A stretch of 64,000 nt of DNA from VFMC01 sp963791635 (GTDB taxonomy: Bacteria > Actinomycetota > Acidimicrobiia > Acidimicrobiales > Ilumatobacteraceae). Position numbers and translations under genes: made by a program. The DNA lies in the NCBI GenBank assembly GCA_963791635.1, contig CAWBTC010000005.1, forward strand, positions 868,001-932,000, in the 5' to 3' direction. The notes under the pieces were generated by a model. That model made no database searches, was not told where the DNA came from, and saw only the letters and a program-made list of their open reading frames with translations. Shown here piece by piece: positions 55,279-64,000 of this stretch; position 1 is the stretch's first letter; every line of letters begins with the position of its first letter.

Positions 55279-57771
55279 ATGACGCGACCCCGACGCTCCC
55301 CAACGCGCCCGCATCGTCATCATCGGCGGCGGCATCCTCGGCTGCAGCATCGCCTACTGGCTCACCAAGATGGGCGAGACCGACGTGGTGCTGCTCGAGC
55401 AGCACCAGCTCACCGACGGCGCCACGTGGCACGCCGCCGGCCTGGTCGGCCAGCTGCGCTCGTCGCGCAACACCACCCGCATGCTGGAGCAGTCGGTCGA
55501 GATGTACCGCGGGCTCGAGGCCGAGACCGGCCAGGCGGTCGACTGGCACGAGACCGGCAGCCTGCGCCTGGCGTGCTCGCCCGAGCGGGTGATGGAGCTG
55601 AAGCGGCTGGCCACGATGGCGAAGAGCTTCGGGCTGCCGATGGAGATCGTCTCGCCGCACGAGGCGCAGGAGCTGTTCCCGCTGATGAGCACCGACCGAC
55701 GTGCTCGCCGCGGCGTTCCTGCCGACCGACGGCTACATCGACCCGGCCTCGGTCACCCAGGCGATCGCCCGCGGCGCCCGCATGCGCGGCGCGCAGATCA
55801 TGCGAGCAGACGCAAGGTCACCTCCATCACCGTCGACGGCCGGCGCTGCACCACCGTGCACACCGTGAGCTCGACGCCGACGATGGCGGCGCCCACGCGA
55901 TCGAGTGCGAGATGGTGGTCAACGCTGCCGGCATGTGGGGCATGGAGGTCGGCAAGCTGGCCGGCGTGCGCGTCCCGGCGGTCGCTGTCGAGCACCAGTA
56001 CCTGCTCAGCGGCCCGATCGAGGGCTACACGCCGGTCGAGCTCGGGAAGATGCCCACGATGCGCGACCCCGATCACCTCGTGTACTACAAGCCCGACGGC
56101 CCGGGTCTGCTGGTCGGCGGCTACGAGCCCGACACCATCGCGTTCGGCGTCGACGAGCGACATCCCGTCGCCGTTCCAGCGCAAGCTGTTCGACCCGAAC
56201 TTCGACCGCTTCGCACAGCTCGCCGAGCTGGCCGCGAAGCGCACGCCCGTGCTCGAGCAGGCCGGCATCCGCACGCCTGATCAACGGCCCGATCCCCTAC
56301 TCGGCCGACGCCGACTTCGTGATGGGTCGCGTGCCCGAGCTCGACAACTTCTACGTCGCCACCGGCTTCCTGTACGGCATCGCCGCCGGCGGTGGCGCCG
56401 GCAAGATGATGGCCGAGTGGATGCTCGAGGGGCGCCCGTCGCTCGATCTGTGGCCGCTCGACGTGCGCCGCTTCTCGTTCCACCACACCACGCGCCACTT
56501 CATGGACACGCGCATGGTCGAGCTGTACGCCCACCACTACAAGCTCGCGGCGCCCGGCTGCGAGAAGGTGACCGCACGCGGCATCCGTCGCAGCCCGCTG
56601 CCACGACACGCTCGCCGCTCGTGGCGCGGTGTTCGGCTCGCGCGGCGGGTGGGAGCGGCCCAACTGGTTCGCGCCCGCGGGCGTCGAGCCGGTCGACCGG
56701 CCGTCGTTCGGCCGAGCCGAACTGGTTCGGCCGCACGTGGGCGCCGCGCACCAGGCGGTCCGCGAGCGGCGTCGGCCTGATCGACCAGACCAGCTTCGCC
56801 AAGTTCGAGATCACCGGCCCTGGCGCGCTCGCGGCAGTGCAGTGGCTGAGCGTGGCCGACATGGACAAGCCGGTCGGCACGGTCATCTACACCCAGCTGT
56901 GCAACGAGCGCGGTGGCATCGAGTGCGACCTCACGATGGCCCGCACCGCGCCCGACAGCTGGTACGTCGTCACCGGCGCCGCGTTCGGAGCGCACGACAT
57001 GGGATGGATCCGCTCCAACACGGCAGGCGCCGGCGACGACGGCTCGGTCGTGATCCGCGACCTCACGTCGCGCTCGTGCAGTGATCAACATCTGTGGTCC
57101 GCTGAGCCGCGAGGTGCTGCAAGCCGTGTGCGAGGACGACGTCGAGCAACGCCGCGTTCCCGTACGCGACGTGCACGGGAGATCACCATCGGCTCGGCGC
57201 CCGTGCTCGCCCTGCGCATCGGCTACGTGGGTGAGCTCGGCTGGGAGCTGCACATCCCCACCGAGTACGCCGCCCACGTGTACGAGCTGCTGCGCGCGGC
57301 CGGCGAGCCGCACGGCATCGTCGACGTCGGCTATCGCACCATCGACACGATGCGGATGGAGAAGGGCTACCTCTACTGGAGCACCGACATCACGCCCGAC
57401 ACCACGCCGTGGGAGGCGGGCCTCGGGTGGCGGGTGAACCTGCGCAAGGGCGACTTCTGCGGACGCGATGCGCTCGTCGCGCAGCGGGAGGCGGGCATCG
57501 CCCGCAGCTGTGCACGTTCACGCTCGAGGCGATGGCGTACCCGGTGAGCGGCGAGGCGATCATCGCTGACGGCCGAGAAGGGCCAGGTGGTCGGCTTCAC
57601 CACCAGCGCCAACTTCGGCCACACCGTCGGCAAGCCGATCGCCTACGGCTACCTGCCCGTGGCGCTGACCGATCGCACGACTTCATCATCGAGGTGTACG
57701 GCGAACCGATCCCCGCCAAGCGCCACGATCGCCCGCTGTACGACCCTGGCAGCACGCGCCTGAAGAGCTGA
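55279..57771 (+). CDS. dimethylglycine/sarcosine dehydrogenase-like FAD-folate enzyme 3 (many frameshifts)
   Basis: Tandem neighbour of enzyme 2 with the same architecture: ARIVIIGGGILGCSIAYWLTKMGETDVVLLEQHQLTDGATWHAAGLVGQLRSSRNTTRML, IVSPHEAQELFPLMSTD, VEHQYLLSGPIEGYTPVELGKMPTMRDPDHLVYYKPDGPGLLVGGYEP, GcvT part IDQTSFAKFEITGPGALAAVQWLSVADMDKPVGTVIYTQLCNERGGIECDLTMARTA ... MEKGYLYWSTDITPDTTPWEAGLGWRVNLRKGDFCGRDAL. About 825 residues. More than ten single-base shifts, mostly insertions. Substrate may be another N-methylated amino acid. Confidence 0.85.
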
Positions 57772-57784
57772 CGCCGCAGGCGCG

Positions 57785-60223
57785 TCACTCGACCACGCGC
57801 AGCGTGCCGGGAACGTTCATCCGTCGCATCCGCCGCAGGGTGAGCAGTGGAGCGACGCCGACGGCGATCACCCCGAGGGCGACTGCGGTGAGCACGGTCT
57901 CGGCGGTGATGATCACCTCCATCGAGATGTCCGGCATCGTCGACTTCAACAGGCTCGTCACGAGCCAGTGGTTGATCCATGTGCCGAGACCCAGCCCTAC
58001 GGCAGTACCGAGCAGCCCGTACAACAGGCCTTCCACGATCTCGAGTCTCATCACCCTTCGGACGGGCAGACCGAATGCGAACAGCGTCGCTCGTTCGCGT
58101 GCTCGCTCGTCGGCGTTGATGCTGGTCGCGTTGTAGGCGATGAGCAGCACCAGCACCAGGACGAATCCCTCTGCCACCCGGAAGATGCTGGTGAAGTCGT
58201 TCAGGCTGTCGCGCACGATCTGGCTCGACGCCGCTGCGGGAAGGACCGAGCTCACGCCTGGGAGGTCGAACAGCTCGCGCTCCACGTCGTCGACGGTGCT
58301 CCCGGCAGCAGGAACCACGAACAGCTCGTTGGTCGATCCATCGGCGCCGAACAGGGCGAGCAGCGAGCGGTCGAGGTAGACGTTGAACCGGAACGGACTC
58401 GGGTGCAGGCCGATCACCTGCACTGGGGTCGTGCGGGTGACGAACCCCGTCTCGGCGCGCGCCGGGTGCGTGAGCTGCACCTGGTCACCCACCTGCACAC
58501 CGAGGTCGTCGGCGGCCGATCGTGCGATCACGATCCCTGCGCCTGAGATGTCGCCGTCCACCGAGGGAGCCCAGACGTCGCCGTCGAGGTCGAGCGCCTC
58601 GAGCAGCACGTCGAACCCCTCGTCGCCAGCCACGCTGAGGCGCCCACCCAGCTGCAGCACGGGCGACAGGTCGCCCACGCTCGCCATGGCGGCCACCGCG
58701 GCGACCTCCGCCCCCGTGTCGGGCACGATCGTGTCGAGGCCCACCACCACACGGTCGGGATGATCCCGGAGCACCGCAGCGTCGTTGCGATCCATGGTGC
58801 CGACGAAGGAGTCGAGCATCCCGAGCAAGGCCACCAAGGTGGCCACCGCGGCGCCGATGCCGAGCGCGGTCAGCAGGGTTCTCCGGGGTGCCCGCAACAG
58901 GTTGCCCAATGGCATCCGGCGCAAGGCGCTGCGTGGCCAGGGCAGCAGGCGGAGCAACCTCGACAACCCGCCACGTGGGGTGCGATGTGTCGTGGCGATC
59001 GCATCGACAGGCGCCATGCGCACCGACCGCCACACAGGCCAGGCCGTGGCCACGAGCGGGATCACGAACCCGAGTCCGGCACCGCGCACGAACGGCGCCC
59101 ACTGGAAGTCCAACTCCCACACCGGCAGCGGGAGCACGCTCGTGTAGACGGGACGGAGCAGGGCGACCGCCAACGAGCCGACGGCGATGCCGAGCAGGAC
59201 GCCGGTGATGGCGATCTCGATGCCGACGAGCATCGGGCGCAGCGCCAGCTGGACGCGTGACGCTCCGAGGGCCATCCCGATGCCGAGCTCGCGACGCTGC
59301 GCTTCGACCATGCGGGTCGACAGGTTGAACGCACCGAAGGCGGCGCCAGCGAGGATGAGCCCTGCGAACACGTTCCAGAACTTGCGATCGGACTCGATGT
59401 CGTCGTAGAGGACTCGGTACGCGTCCTCGTCCTGCCTGGTCATCACCGTGACACCGAGCCCGGTGTCCGATGCATCGAAGGCGACCCGCAGCTCCTGGCG
59501 GACCAGCTCGACGTCGGCGCCGTCGCGGAGGGTGAGCACCAGATCGTTCACCCGGTCGGGACGGCCTGCGATCTGCTGCGCAGTCCCGAGCGAGGTGAAC
59601 AGCGCTGCGAAGTTGGCCTGGGCGAAGAAGCCGCCGTCTTCGCTCGTGATGAAGAAGTACTCGGGCGCCATGCCGATGCCGACGACATCGAGCGAGGCGC
59701 CACCGCCGAGGCGGACCGTGCCACCGGCGTCGAGGTCGTAGTAGTCGGCGAAGTTGCGTTCGAGCACTGCGACGCGACGTGCGTCATCGGCACTGGTGAT
59801 GGTTCGTCCATCGGCATCAGCTACTGCCACCGAGGTCAGCGCGGGTCCGTCGGCCGACACGTCGAGACCGACGATGCGTCCGGGGATGCGGATCGACCGG
59901 GAGCCGGTGGACGCGTCGACCTGAGTCTCGACGATCAGGCGCTCCTCGGCGTCCTGGATGACCGTCGGGTCGGCCAGGGTGCCGAGCGCGGCGAGCATCT
60001 CGCCCTGCGCCGTGTCGAGTCCCTCGGTGGCCTTCACGCGTAGGTCGTACATCCCGGTCGCCTCGAACGACGCGTCGTTGCTCGCGTACCGCCAGTTGGC
60101 TGTCCCGCTGAGCGCCGAGTACACGCCGGTCCCGATCGCGATCACGAGCGCAATGGCAGCAACCTGCAGCCACTTTCGCCGGAGGTCGCGGAGCGACCAC
60201 TTCAGCAGGAACAGCGCCGACAC
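57785..60223 (-). CDS. FtsX/MacB-type ABC transporter permease
   Basis: 812 residues, two FtsX-like halves: helix LRRKWLQVAAIALVIAIGTGVYSALSG, large extracytoplasmic domain, three helices near residues 280-400 (FWNVFAGLILAGAAFGAFNLSTRM, LVGIEIAITGVLLGIAVGSLAVALL), then a second domain and final helices (VAEGFVLVLVLLIAYNATSINADERARERATLFAFG; VLTAVALGVIAVGVAPLLTLRRM). Works with the ATPase gene upstream; likely exports lipids, peptides or drugs or acts mechanically. Convergent with the DMGDH-like operon, 13 nt apart. No direct C1 link. Confidence 0.9.
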   Translation of the reverse strand: MSALFLLKWSLRDLRRKWLQVAAIALVIAIGTGVYSALSGTANWRYASNDASFEATGMYDLRVKATEGLDTAQGEMLAALGTLADPTVIQDAEERLIVETQVDASTGSRSIRIPGRIVGLDVSADGPALTSVAVADADGRTITSADDARRVAVLERNFADYYDLDAGGTVRLGGGASLDVVGIGMAPEYFFITSEDGGFFAQANFAALFTSLGTAQQIAGRPDRVNDLVLTLRDGADVELVRQELRVAFDASDTGLGVTVMTRQDEDAYRVLYDDIESDRKFWNVFAGLILAGAAFGAFNLSTRMVEAQRRELGIGMALGASRVQLALRPMLVGIEIAITGVLLGIAVGSLAVALLRPVYTSVLPLPVWELDFQWAPFVRGAGLGFVIPLVATAWPVWRSVRMAPVDAIATTHRTPRGGLSRLLRLLPWPRSALRRMPLGNLLRAPRRTLLTALGIGAAVATLVALLGMLDSFVGTMDRNDAAVLRDHPDRVVVGLDTIVPDTGAEVAAVAAMASVGDLSPVLQLGGRLSVAGDEGFDVLLEALDLDGDVWAPSVDGDISGAGIVIARSAADDLGVQVGDQVQLTHPARAETGFVTRTTPVQVIGLHPSPFRFNVYLDRSLLALFGADGSTNELFVVPAAGSTVDDVERELFDLPGVSSVLPAAASSQIVRDSLNDFTSIFRVAEGFVLVLVLLIAYNATSINADERARERATLFAFGLPVRRVMRLEIVEGLLYGLLGTAVGLGLGTWINHWLVTSLLKSTMPDISMEVIITAETVLTAVALGVIAVGVAPLLTLRRMRRMNVPGTLRVVE

Positions 60224-60230
60224 GACACAC

Positions 60231-60998
60231 CTACCACCGCAGGTCGGCCACGTCGGCGCGACCCCCGTCGGGCGGGCCGTCGCGGACCACGCGTCCGCTG
60301 CTCAGCTCGATGACACGATCGGCGATTCGGGAGATCTCCCGGTTGTGAGTCACCACGATCACCGTGTGCCCGGCACGCGACTGCTGCTGCAGCACGTCGA
60401 GCACTTGCACGCCGGTCCGGTAGTCGAGATCCCCGGTCGGTTCGTCGGCGACGAGGATCGGGTTGCCGGTGGCAAGGGCACGGGCGATCGCGACACGCTG
60501 CTGCTCACCGCCGGACAACTCGGCCGGGTAGTGAAGTCGCCGGTCGGCGAGGCCCACCTTGGCGAGCGCTTCGTCGGCGATCGCCCTCGCACCGCGACGG
60601 CGGCCGGCGATCTCGACTGCGCATTGCACGTTCTCCAACGCCGTCAGGGTCGGGAAGAGGTTGAACGTCTGGAACACGAACGCAACGGTGCTGCGCCGCA
60701 ACCGGAAGAGCTCGGTCCGGCTCGCTCCGGTGAGATCGTGTCCCGCGACGGTGACCGCACCCTCGCTGGCGACGTCGAGGGCGCCGATCATGTTGAGCAG
60801 CGTCGTCTTGCCGCTGCCCGACGGTCCGAGCACGACGACGAACTCGCCCTCGTCGATCTCGAGATCGACGTCACGCAGTGCAAAGACGGTGCCACCGCCG
60901 ACGTCGTAGTGGCGCGACACGCCGACGAGATGAACCGCCGTCGGGACACCAGGACGATGACCCGGATGTGCAGGCTGGCTGGAATCGACGACGACCAC
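60231..60998 (-). CDS. LolD/MacB-type ABC transporter ATPase
   Basis: 255 residues from GTG 60998 (longer starts run into the opposite-strand gene's promoter). Walker A VLGPSGSGKTTLLNMIGALD, FVFQTFNLFPTLTALENVQ, signature ELSGGEQQRVAIARALA, Walker B ILVADEPTGDLDYRTG, H-loop VVTHNREISRIADRVIEL. 7 nt before the FtsX-like permease. Confidence 0.92.
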   Translation of the reverse strand: MVVVDSSQPAHPGHRPGVPTAVHLVGVSRHYDVGGGTVFALRDVDLEIDEGEFVVVLGPSGSGKTTLLNMIGALDVASEGAVTVAGHDLTGASRTELFRLRRSTVAFVFQTFNLFPTLTALENVQCAVEIAGRRRGARAIADEALAKVGLADRRLHYPAELSGGEQQRVAIARALATGNPILVADEPTGDLDYRTGVQVLDVLQQQSRAGHTVIVVTHNREISRIADRVIELSSGRVVRDGPPDGGRADVADLRW

Positions 60999-61108
60999 GC
61001 TTCCAGGGTGGACCCGCCACCGGGGACCGACCAGGGCCGCTGGTCCCGGTTCTCGGAACGATCGGAGATCGGGACTCGGTCCGGGCAGTGCGTGTCTACG
61101 ATCGCACG

Positions 61109-62236
61109 ATGGCCACCGACGGTTTCGGACCATGGGCGCCGTTGACGCTCTTCGAGGTGCGCCAGTTGTTCGACGGCTGTCCCGCGCCCTGGTGGATCAC
61201 GGGCGGGCATGCGCTCGAACTGCACACCGGGCGATCGTGGCGTGCGCACGACGACACCGACGTCGGGATCCGTCGCGTCGACGCGCACGTCGTGCTCCGC
61301 CATCTCGCCGATCGGGGCTGGGAGACGGTCGTCGCCGCCGCTGGCCGCGTCAGCCCCTGGGATGGCGGACCGCTCGAAGCCGACGCGAACCAGAACAACG
61401 TGTGGTGCCGCCGCAGCGGTGGCCCATGGCGGCTCGATCTCACCGTTGGCGATGGTGACGACGCGACCTGGATCTACCGGCGCGATCGGTCACTGCGGCG
61501 TCCGTGGAACCAGGCTGTTCTCGAATCCGAGGGGTTGCGCTACCTCGCTCCCGACCTGCAGCTGCTGTTCAAGAGCACCCACCTCCGGACGAAGGACTCG
61601 GTCGATGCCGACGAAGTCATCCCGGCACTGCACGCACGACAGGTCGCGCTCCTCCACGTTCGACTGCCGGCCGATCATCCGTGGCGAGCAACGATCGATC
61701 GACATCGCCGACCGGTCGATGGAGCCGACGTCGTCGAGGTGCTCGACCTCCTCGAACGAGGCGGCGTCGAGGCCTGGGTCGACGGTGGCTGGGCGGTCGA
61801 CGCGTTGGTCGGCCATCGGACACGTCACCACGCAGACCTCGATCTTGCTGTTCGATCGCACCAGTTCGCGGTGGCTCGACAGGCATTGGCCGACGGCGGG
61901 TTCCAGCTCGCGCGCGACGACGGGCCTCACAACGTCGTCGTCCTCGACGAACGGGGTCTGCTGGTCGATCTGCACGCCTTCGACGATTCGATCACCGTGG
62001 TCGATGCCGATGGCATCGAACGGTGCGCAGGCAATGGGCTTGCCTACGAAGCACATGGCTTCGAGGGCATCGGCACGATCGACGGCCACGACGTGAGGTG
62101 CATCTCCCCCGACACCCTCGTTCGCTACCACACCGGCTACGACGTCGACGCCGACGATTGGCACGACGTCCGCCTCCTCCACGAGCACTTCGGCATCCCG
62201 GTCCCGATGGACTACCAGCGGTTCGCCGCAGGCTGA
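61109..62236 (+). CDS. protein with two tandem nucleotidyltransferase domains
   Basis: 375 residues from ATG 61109; a TACGAT -10-like box ends 6 nt before it. Domain 1 (about 1-180): PWWITGGHALELHTGRSWRAHDDTDVGIRR, the GG-xn-R-xH-xD-xD metal site of aminoglycoside-2''-adenylyltransferase-like enzymes. Domain 2 (about 205-370): AWVDGGWAVDALVGHRTRHHADLDLAVRSHQ, the same site as in lincosamide nucleotidyltransferases, followed by GFQLARDDGPHNVVVLDERGLLVDLHAF. Both sites look intact. Antibiotic modification is possible; the natural substrate is unknown. Confidence 0.8.
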   Translation: MATDGFGPWAPLTLFEVRQLFDGCPAPWWITGGHALELHTGRSWRAHDDTDVGIRRVDAHVVLRHLADRGWETVVAAAGRVSPWDGGPLEADANQNNVWCRRSGGPWRLDLTVGDGDDATWIYRRDRSLRRPWNQAVLESEGLRYLAPDLQLLFKSTHLRTKDSVDADEVIPALHARQVALLHVRLPADHPWRATIDRHRRPVDGADVVEVLDLLERGGVEAWVDGGWAVDALVGHRTRHHADLDLAVRSHQFAVARQALADGGFQLARDDGPHNVVVLDERGLLVDLHAFDDSITVVDADGIERCAGNGLAYEAHGFEGIGTIDGHDVRCISPDTLVRYHTGYDVDADDWHDVRLLHEHFGIPVPMDYQRFAAG

Positions 62237-62251
62237 CAGACTCTGTCGCCG

Positions 62252-63155
62252 ATGAGCGCCATCTCCGCCTTCCTCACACGAGCCGGGCTCCCTGCCCACT
62301 CGCCCACCACCCGGTTGGCAGGGCTCACCAACGTCAACCACCTCGTGGACCACGAAGGTGGCCGATACGTCCTGCGCATCCCCGGCGTCGGCACCAGCGA
62401 GTACATCGACCGCGTGGCCGAGGAGACGGCGGCCCGCAGCGCAGCGGCGCGCCGGGGTGAACGCCGAGGTCGTGTTCTTCGACCCGGCCGACGGGCTGAT
62501 GGTCACTCGTTTCGTCGACGGCGCAGCCACCATGAACGCCGAGCGATTCCGCGACCTCGGTGCGGTCGCGCGGGCCGGGTCAGGCATTCCGTCGGCTGCA
62601 CACCACCGCAGCCCCGTTCGCGACCGACTTCCGACTGTTCGAGATGATCGACGAGTACAAGGCGCTGCTCGCGGCGAAGGGAGCCACAGCTGCCCGACGG
62701 TTACGGCCAGCTGCAAGCCCAGGCCGATGCCACCCGCCGTGCGCTCGAGCTCACCGCCCGCCCGCTTGGTTCCATCGCACTGCGACCCGCTGTGCGAGAA
62801 CTTCCTCGACACCGGCGAGCGGATGTTCGTGATCGACTACGAGTACTCGGGCAACAACGACCCGATGTGGGATCTCGGCGACCTGTCGGTCGAGGGCGGA
62901 TTCGGGCCCGAGCAGGACGCGGCGCTGCTTGCGGCCTACTTCGACGGCGACCCGCCGGCGCACGAAGTGGGGCGGATGGTCGCGTACAAGGCGATGTGCG
63001 ATCTGCTGTGGACGCTGTGGGGCGTGATCCAGCACGTCAACGGCAATCCAGCCGAGGACTTCTGGGCGTATGCCACGGGCCGGTTCGAGCGGTGCCGTAG
63101 CCTCATGGCGTCGCCCGAGTACGAGTCGCACCTGGACGCCATTCGTACGGGTTGA
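62252..63155 (+). CDS. choline/ethanolamine kinase-like phosphotransferase (frameshifted)
   Basis: About 295 residues after repair of frame breaks near 62450, 62575, 62690 and 62770. N-terminus LAGLTNVNHLVDHEGGRYVLRIPG; catalytic loop HCDPLCENFL (HxDxxxxN) and metal site MFVIDYEYSGNNDPMWDLGDLSVEGGF, the choline-kinase signature. Ends at 63155, ten bases before the operators of the corrinoid gene. Choline kinase activity would compete with BetA for choline; the true substrate may be another amino-alcohol. Confidence 0.82.
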
Positions 63156-63164
63156 TCTGCTACA

Positions 63165-63200
63165 GTTCCACCATGCGGATTTGGTTCCGCATCGTGGAAC
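63165..63200 (+). promoter_or_regulatory. tandem IclR-type operators in front of the corrinoid protein gene
   Basis: GTTCCACCATGCGGATT (63165-63181) and the best copy of the motif, GTTCCGCATCGTGGAAC (63184-63200), centres 19 bp apart. A TACAGT -10-like box overlaps the first site's 5' edge (63161-63166). The corrinoid gene starts 23 nt downstream. Confidence 0.85.
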
Positions 63201-63222
63201 TCGACACCGACCCCGAGGACTG

Positions 63223-63938
63223 ACATGAGCGACGACGATCTGGATCTGGCAGCACTTCCCGACGACGAGCTCGTCACCCAGATGCACGAAGACCTCTACG
63301 ACGGCATGGCGCCCGAGATCGCCGAGGGCACGCTGATCCTGCTCGACCGTGGCTGGGGCCCCGACCGGGTGCTCAACGACGCGCTGGTCGAAGGGCATGC
63401 GCATCGTCGGCATCGACTTCCGCGACGGCATCCTGTTCGTGCCCGAGGTGCTGCTGTCGGCCAACGCGATGAAGGCCGGCATGGAGATCCTGCGGCCGCT
63501 GCTCGCCGAGACCGGCGCCGAGCCGATCGGCAAGGTCGTCATCGGCACCGTCAAGGGCGACATCCACGACATCGGCAAGAACCTCGTGGCGATGATGCTC
63601 GAGGGCGCCGGCTTCGAGGTGATCGACCTCGGCATCAACACCGACGCCGACAAGTTCCTGGCCGCGCTCGACGAGCACCAGCCCGACATCCTCGGCATGT
63701 CGGCGCTGCTCACCACCACCATGCCGTACATGAAGGTCGTCATCGACACGCTGCAGGAGCGCGGCCTGCGCGACAAGTTCATCGTGCTCGTCGGCGGCGC
63801 ACCGCTCAACGAGGAGTTCGGCCAGGCCATCGGCGCCGACGCCTACTGCCGCGATGCCGCCGTCGCCGTCCGAGACCGCCAAGCAGCCTCGTGCTCGGCT
63901 CGTCGCGGCAGGCCGAGCCCCCCGGCCCGTCCGTCTGA
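63223..63938 (+). CDS. methyltransferase corrinoid protein, MttC/MtgC-like (two frameshifts)
   Basis: Carries cobalamin and accepts the methyl group from MttB-type enzymes. N-terminal cap domain (LVTQMHEDLYDGMAPEIAEGTLILLDRGWGPDRVLNDALVEGMRIVGIDFRDGILFVPEVLLSANAMKAGMEILRPLL), then the B12 domain with VIGTVKGDIHDIGKNLVAMMLEGAGFEVIDLG (DxHxxG, His is the lower cobalt ligand), SALLTTTMPYMK and VGGAPLNEEFGQAIGAD. About 237 residues after removing extra bases near 63397 and 63870. Only corrinoid protein in the window; likely shared by both MttB enzymes. Confidence 0.92.
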
Positions 63939-64000
63939 CCACGGTTCTCTGACCGACTGGCACCGAGCACCGAGACACCCCTCGTGCTCGCCTGCGGCGC
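63939..64000 (+). other. possible start of a further gene at the window edge
   Basis: The last frame reads STETPLVLACGA with no stop before the edge. DUF1638 proteins, frequent neighbours of mttB-type genes, begin with a similar hydrophobic LxACG stretch, but 12 residues are too few to assign and no convincing start codon is seen. Confidence 0.25.

Noticed and set aside
52790..57771. Two decayed pseudogenes
   Set aside because: Amino-acid motifs remain intact between shifts, no nonsense substitutions or larger deletions were seen, and indels are mostly one-base insertions.

Overview
The window is GC-rich DNA with many GTG starts, tightly overlapping operons (ATGA/GTGA junctions) and several genes whose -10 box (TANNNT) lies only 6-12 nt before the start codon, which suggests leaderless mRNAs. 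The gene set fits an aerobic, free-living high-GC actinobacterium, most like marine or soil Acidimicrobiia. That placement is an inference from gene style; there is no rRNA or other marker. No tRNA, rRNA, CRISPR array, insertion sequence or prophage was seen.

The theme is catabolism of methylated amines and histidine, with one-carbon units passed through folate and formate to CO2. From the left: an NAD-linked formate dehydrogenase operon (1-3141, minus) whose catalytic subunit has an in-frame UGA at the active-site position followed by a SECIS-like hairpin; a TetR regulator; a histidine-utilisation operon (hutH, hutU, a PhyH-type dioxygenase, a peptide-deformylase-like gene, hutF, hutI; 3809-10958, minus), divergent from an IclR regulator; a cPGS-like GTPase with a carbamate-kinase-like gene; an acetyltransferase and a membrane glycosyltransferase-like protein. 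Then come MttB-type methyltransferase 1 plus a dimethylglycine-dehydrogenase-like protein (15998-20089), a nitroreductase, a heterodimeric ABC exporter (20963-24594), an intergenic palindromic repeat block, and a sarcosine oxidase operon (24963-28989).

The centre holds a peptide/opine-type ABC importer (29103-34890, minus) divergent from MttB 2 plus a StcD/DgcA-like demethylase (35098-38702), then fhs-folD, an MDR oxidoreductase, a second IclR regulator and a BetA-like choline dehydrogenase. The right part holds an aldolase/3-hydroxyisobutyrate-dehydrogenase pair, a glycine-betaine ABC importer (47305-51492), an AbiEi/DUF559-type protein, two tandem dimethylglycine-dehydrogenase-like genes (52790-57771), a MacB/FtsX-type transporter, a double nucleotidyltransferase, a choline-kinase-like protein and the corrinoid protein that MttB enzymes need (63223-63938).

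Working model: choline and betaines enter by the two importers; BetA oxidises choline; MttB enzymes move a methyl group from quaternary amines to the corrinoid protein; the DMGDH, StcD and Sox enzymes strip the remaining methyl groups; FolD and Fhs convert folate-bound C1 to formate; formate dehydrogenase makes CO2 and NADH. A pair of 17-bp palindromes (consensus GTTCCGCATCGTGGAAC) sits in front of formate dehydrogenase, fhs-folD, the corrinoid gene and the second iclR gene, which suggests one IclR-controlled regulon.

Many genes carry single-base frameshifts that leave the protein sequence intact on both sides. They are densest at 52.8-57.7 kb and look like sequence errors, mostly one-base insertions, rather than gene decay. 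Coordinates of such genes span the whole reconstructed frame.
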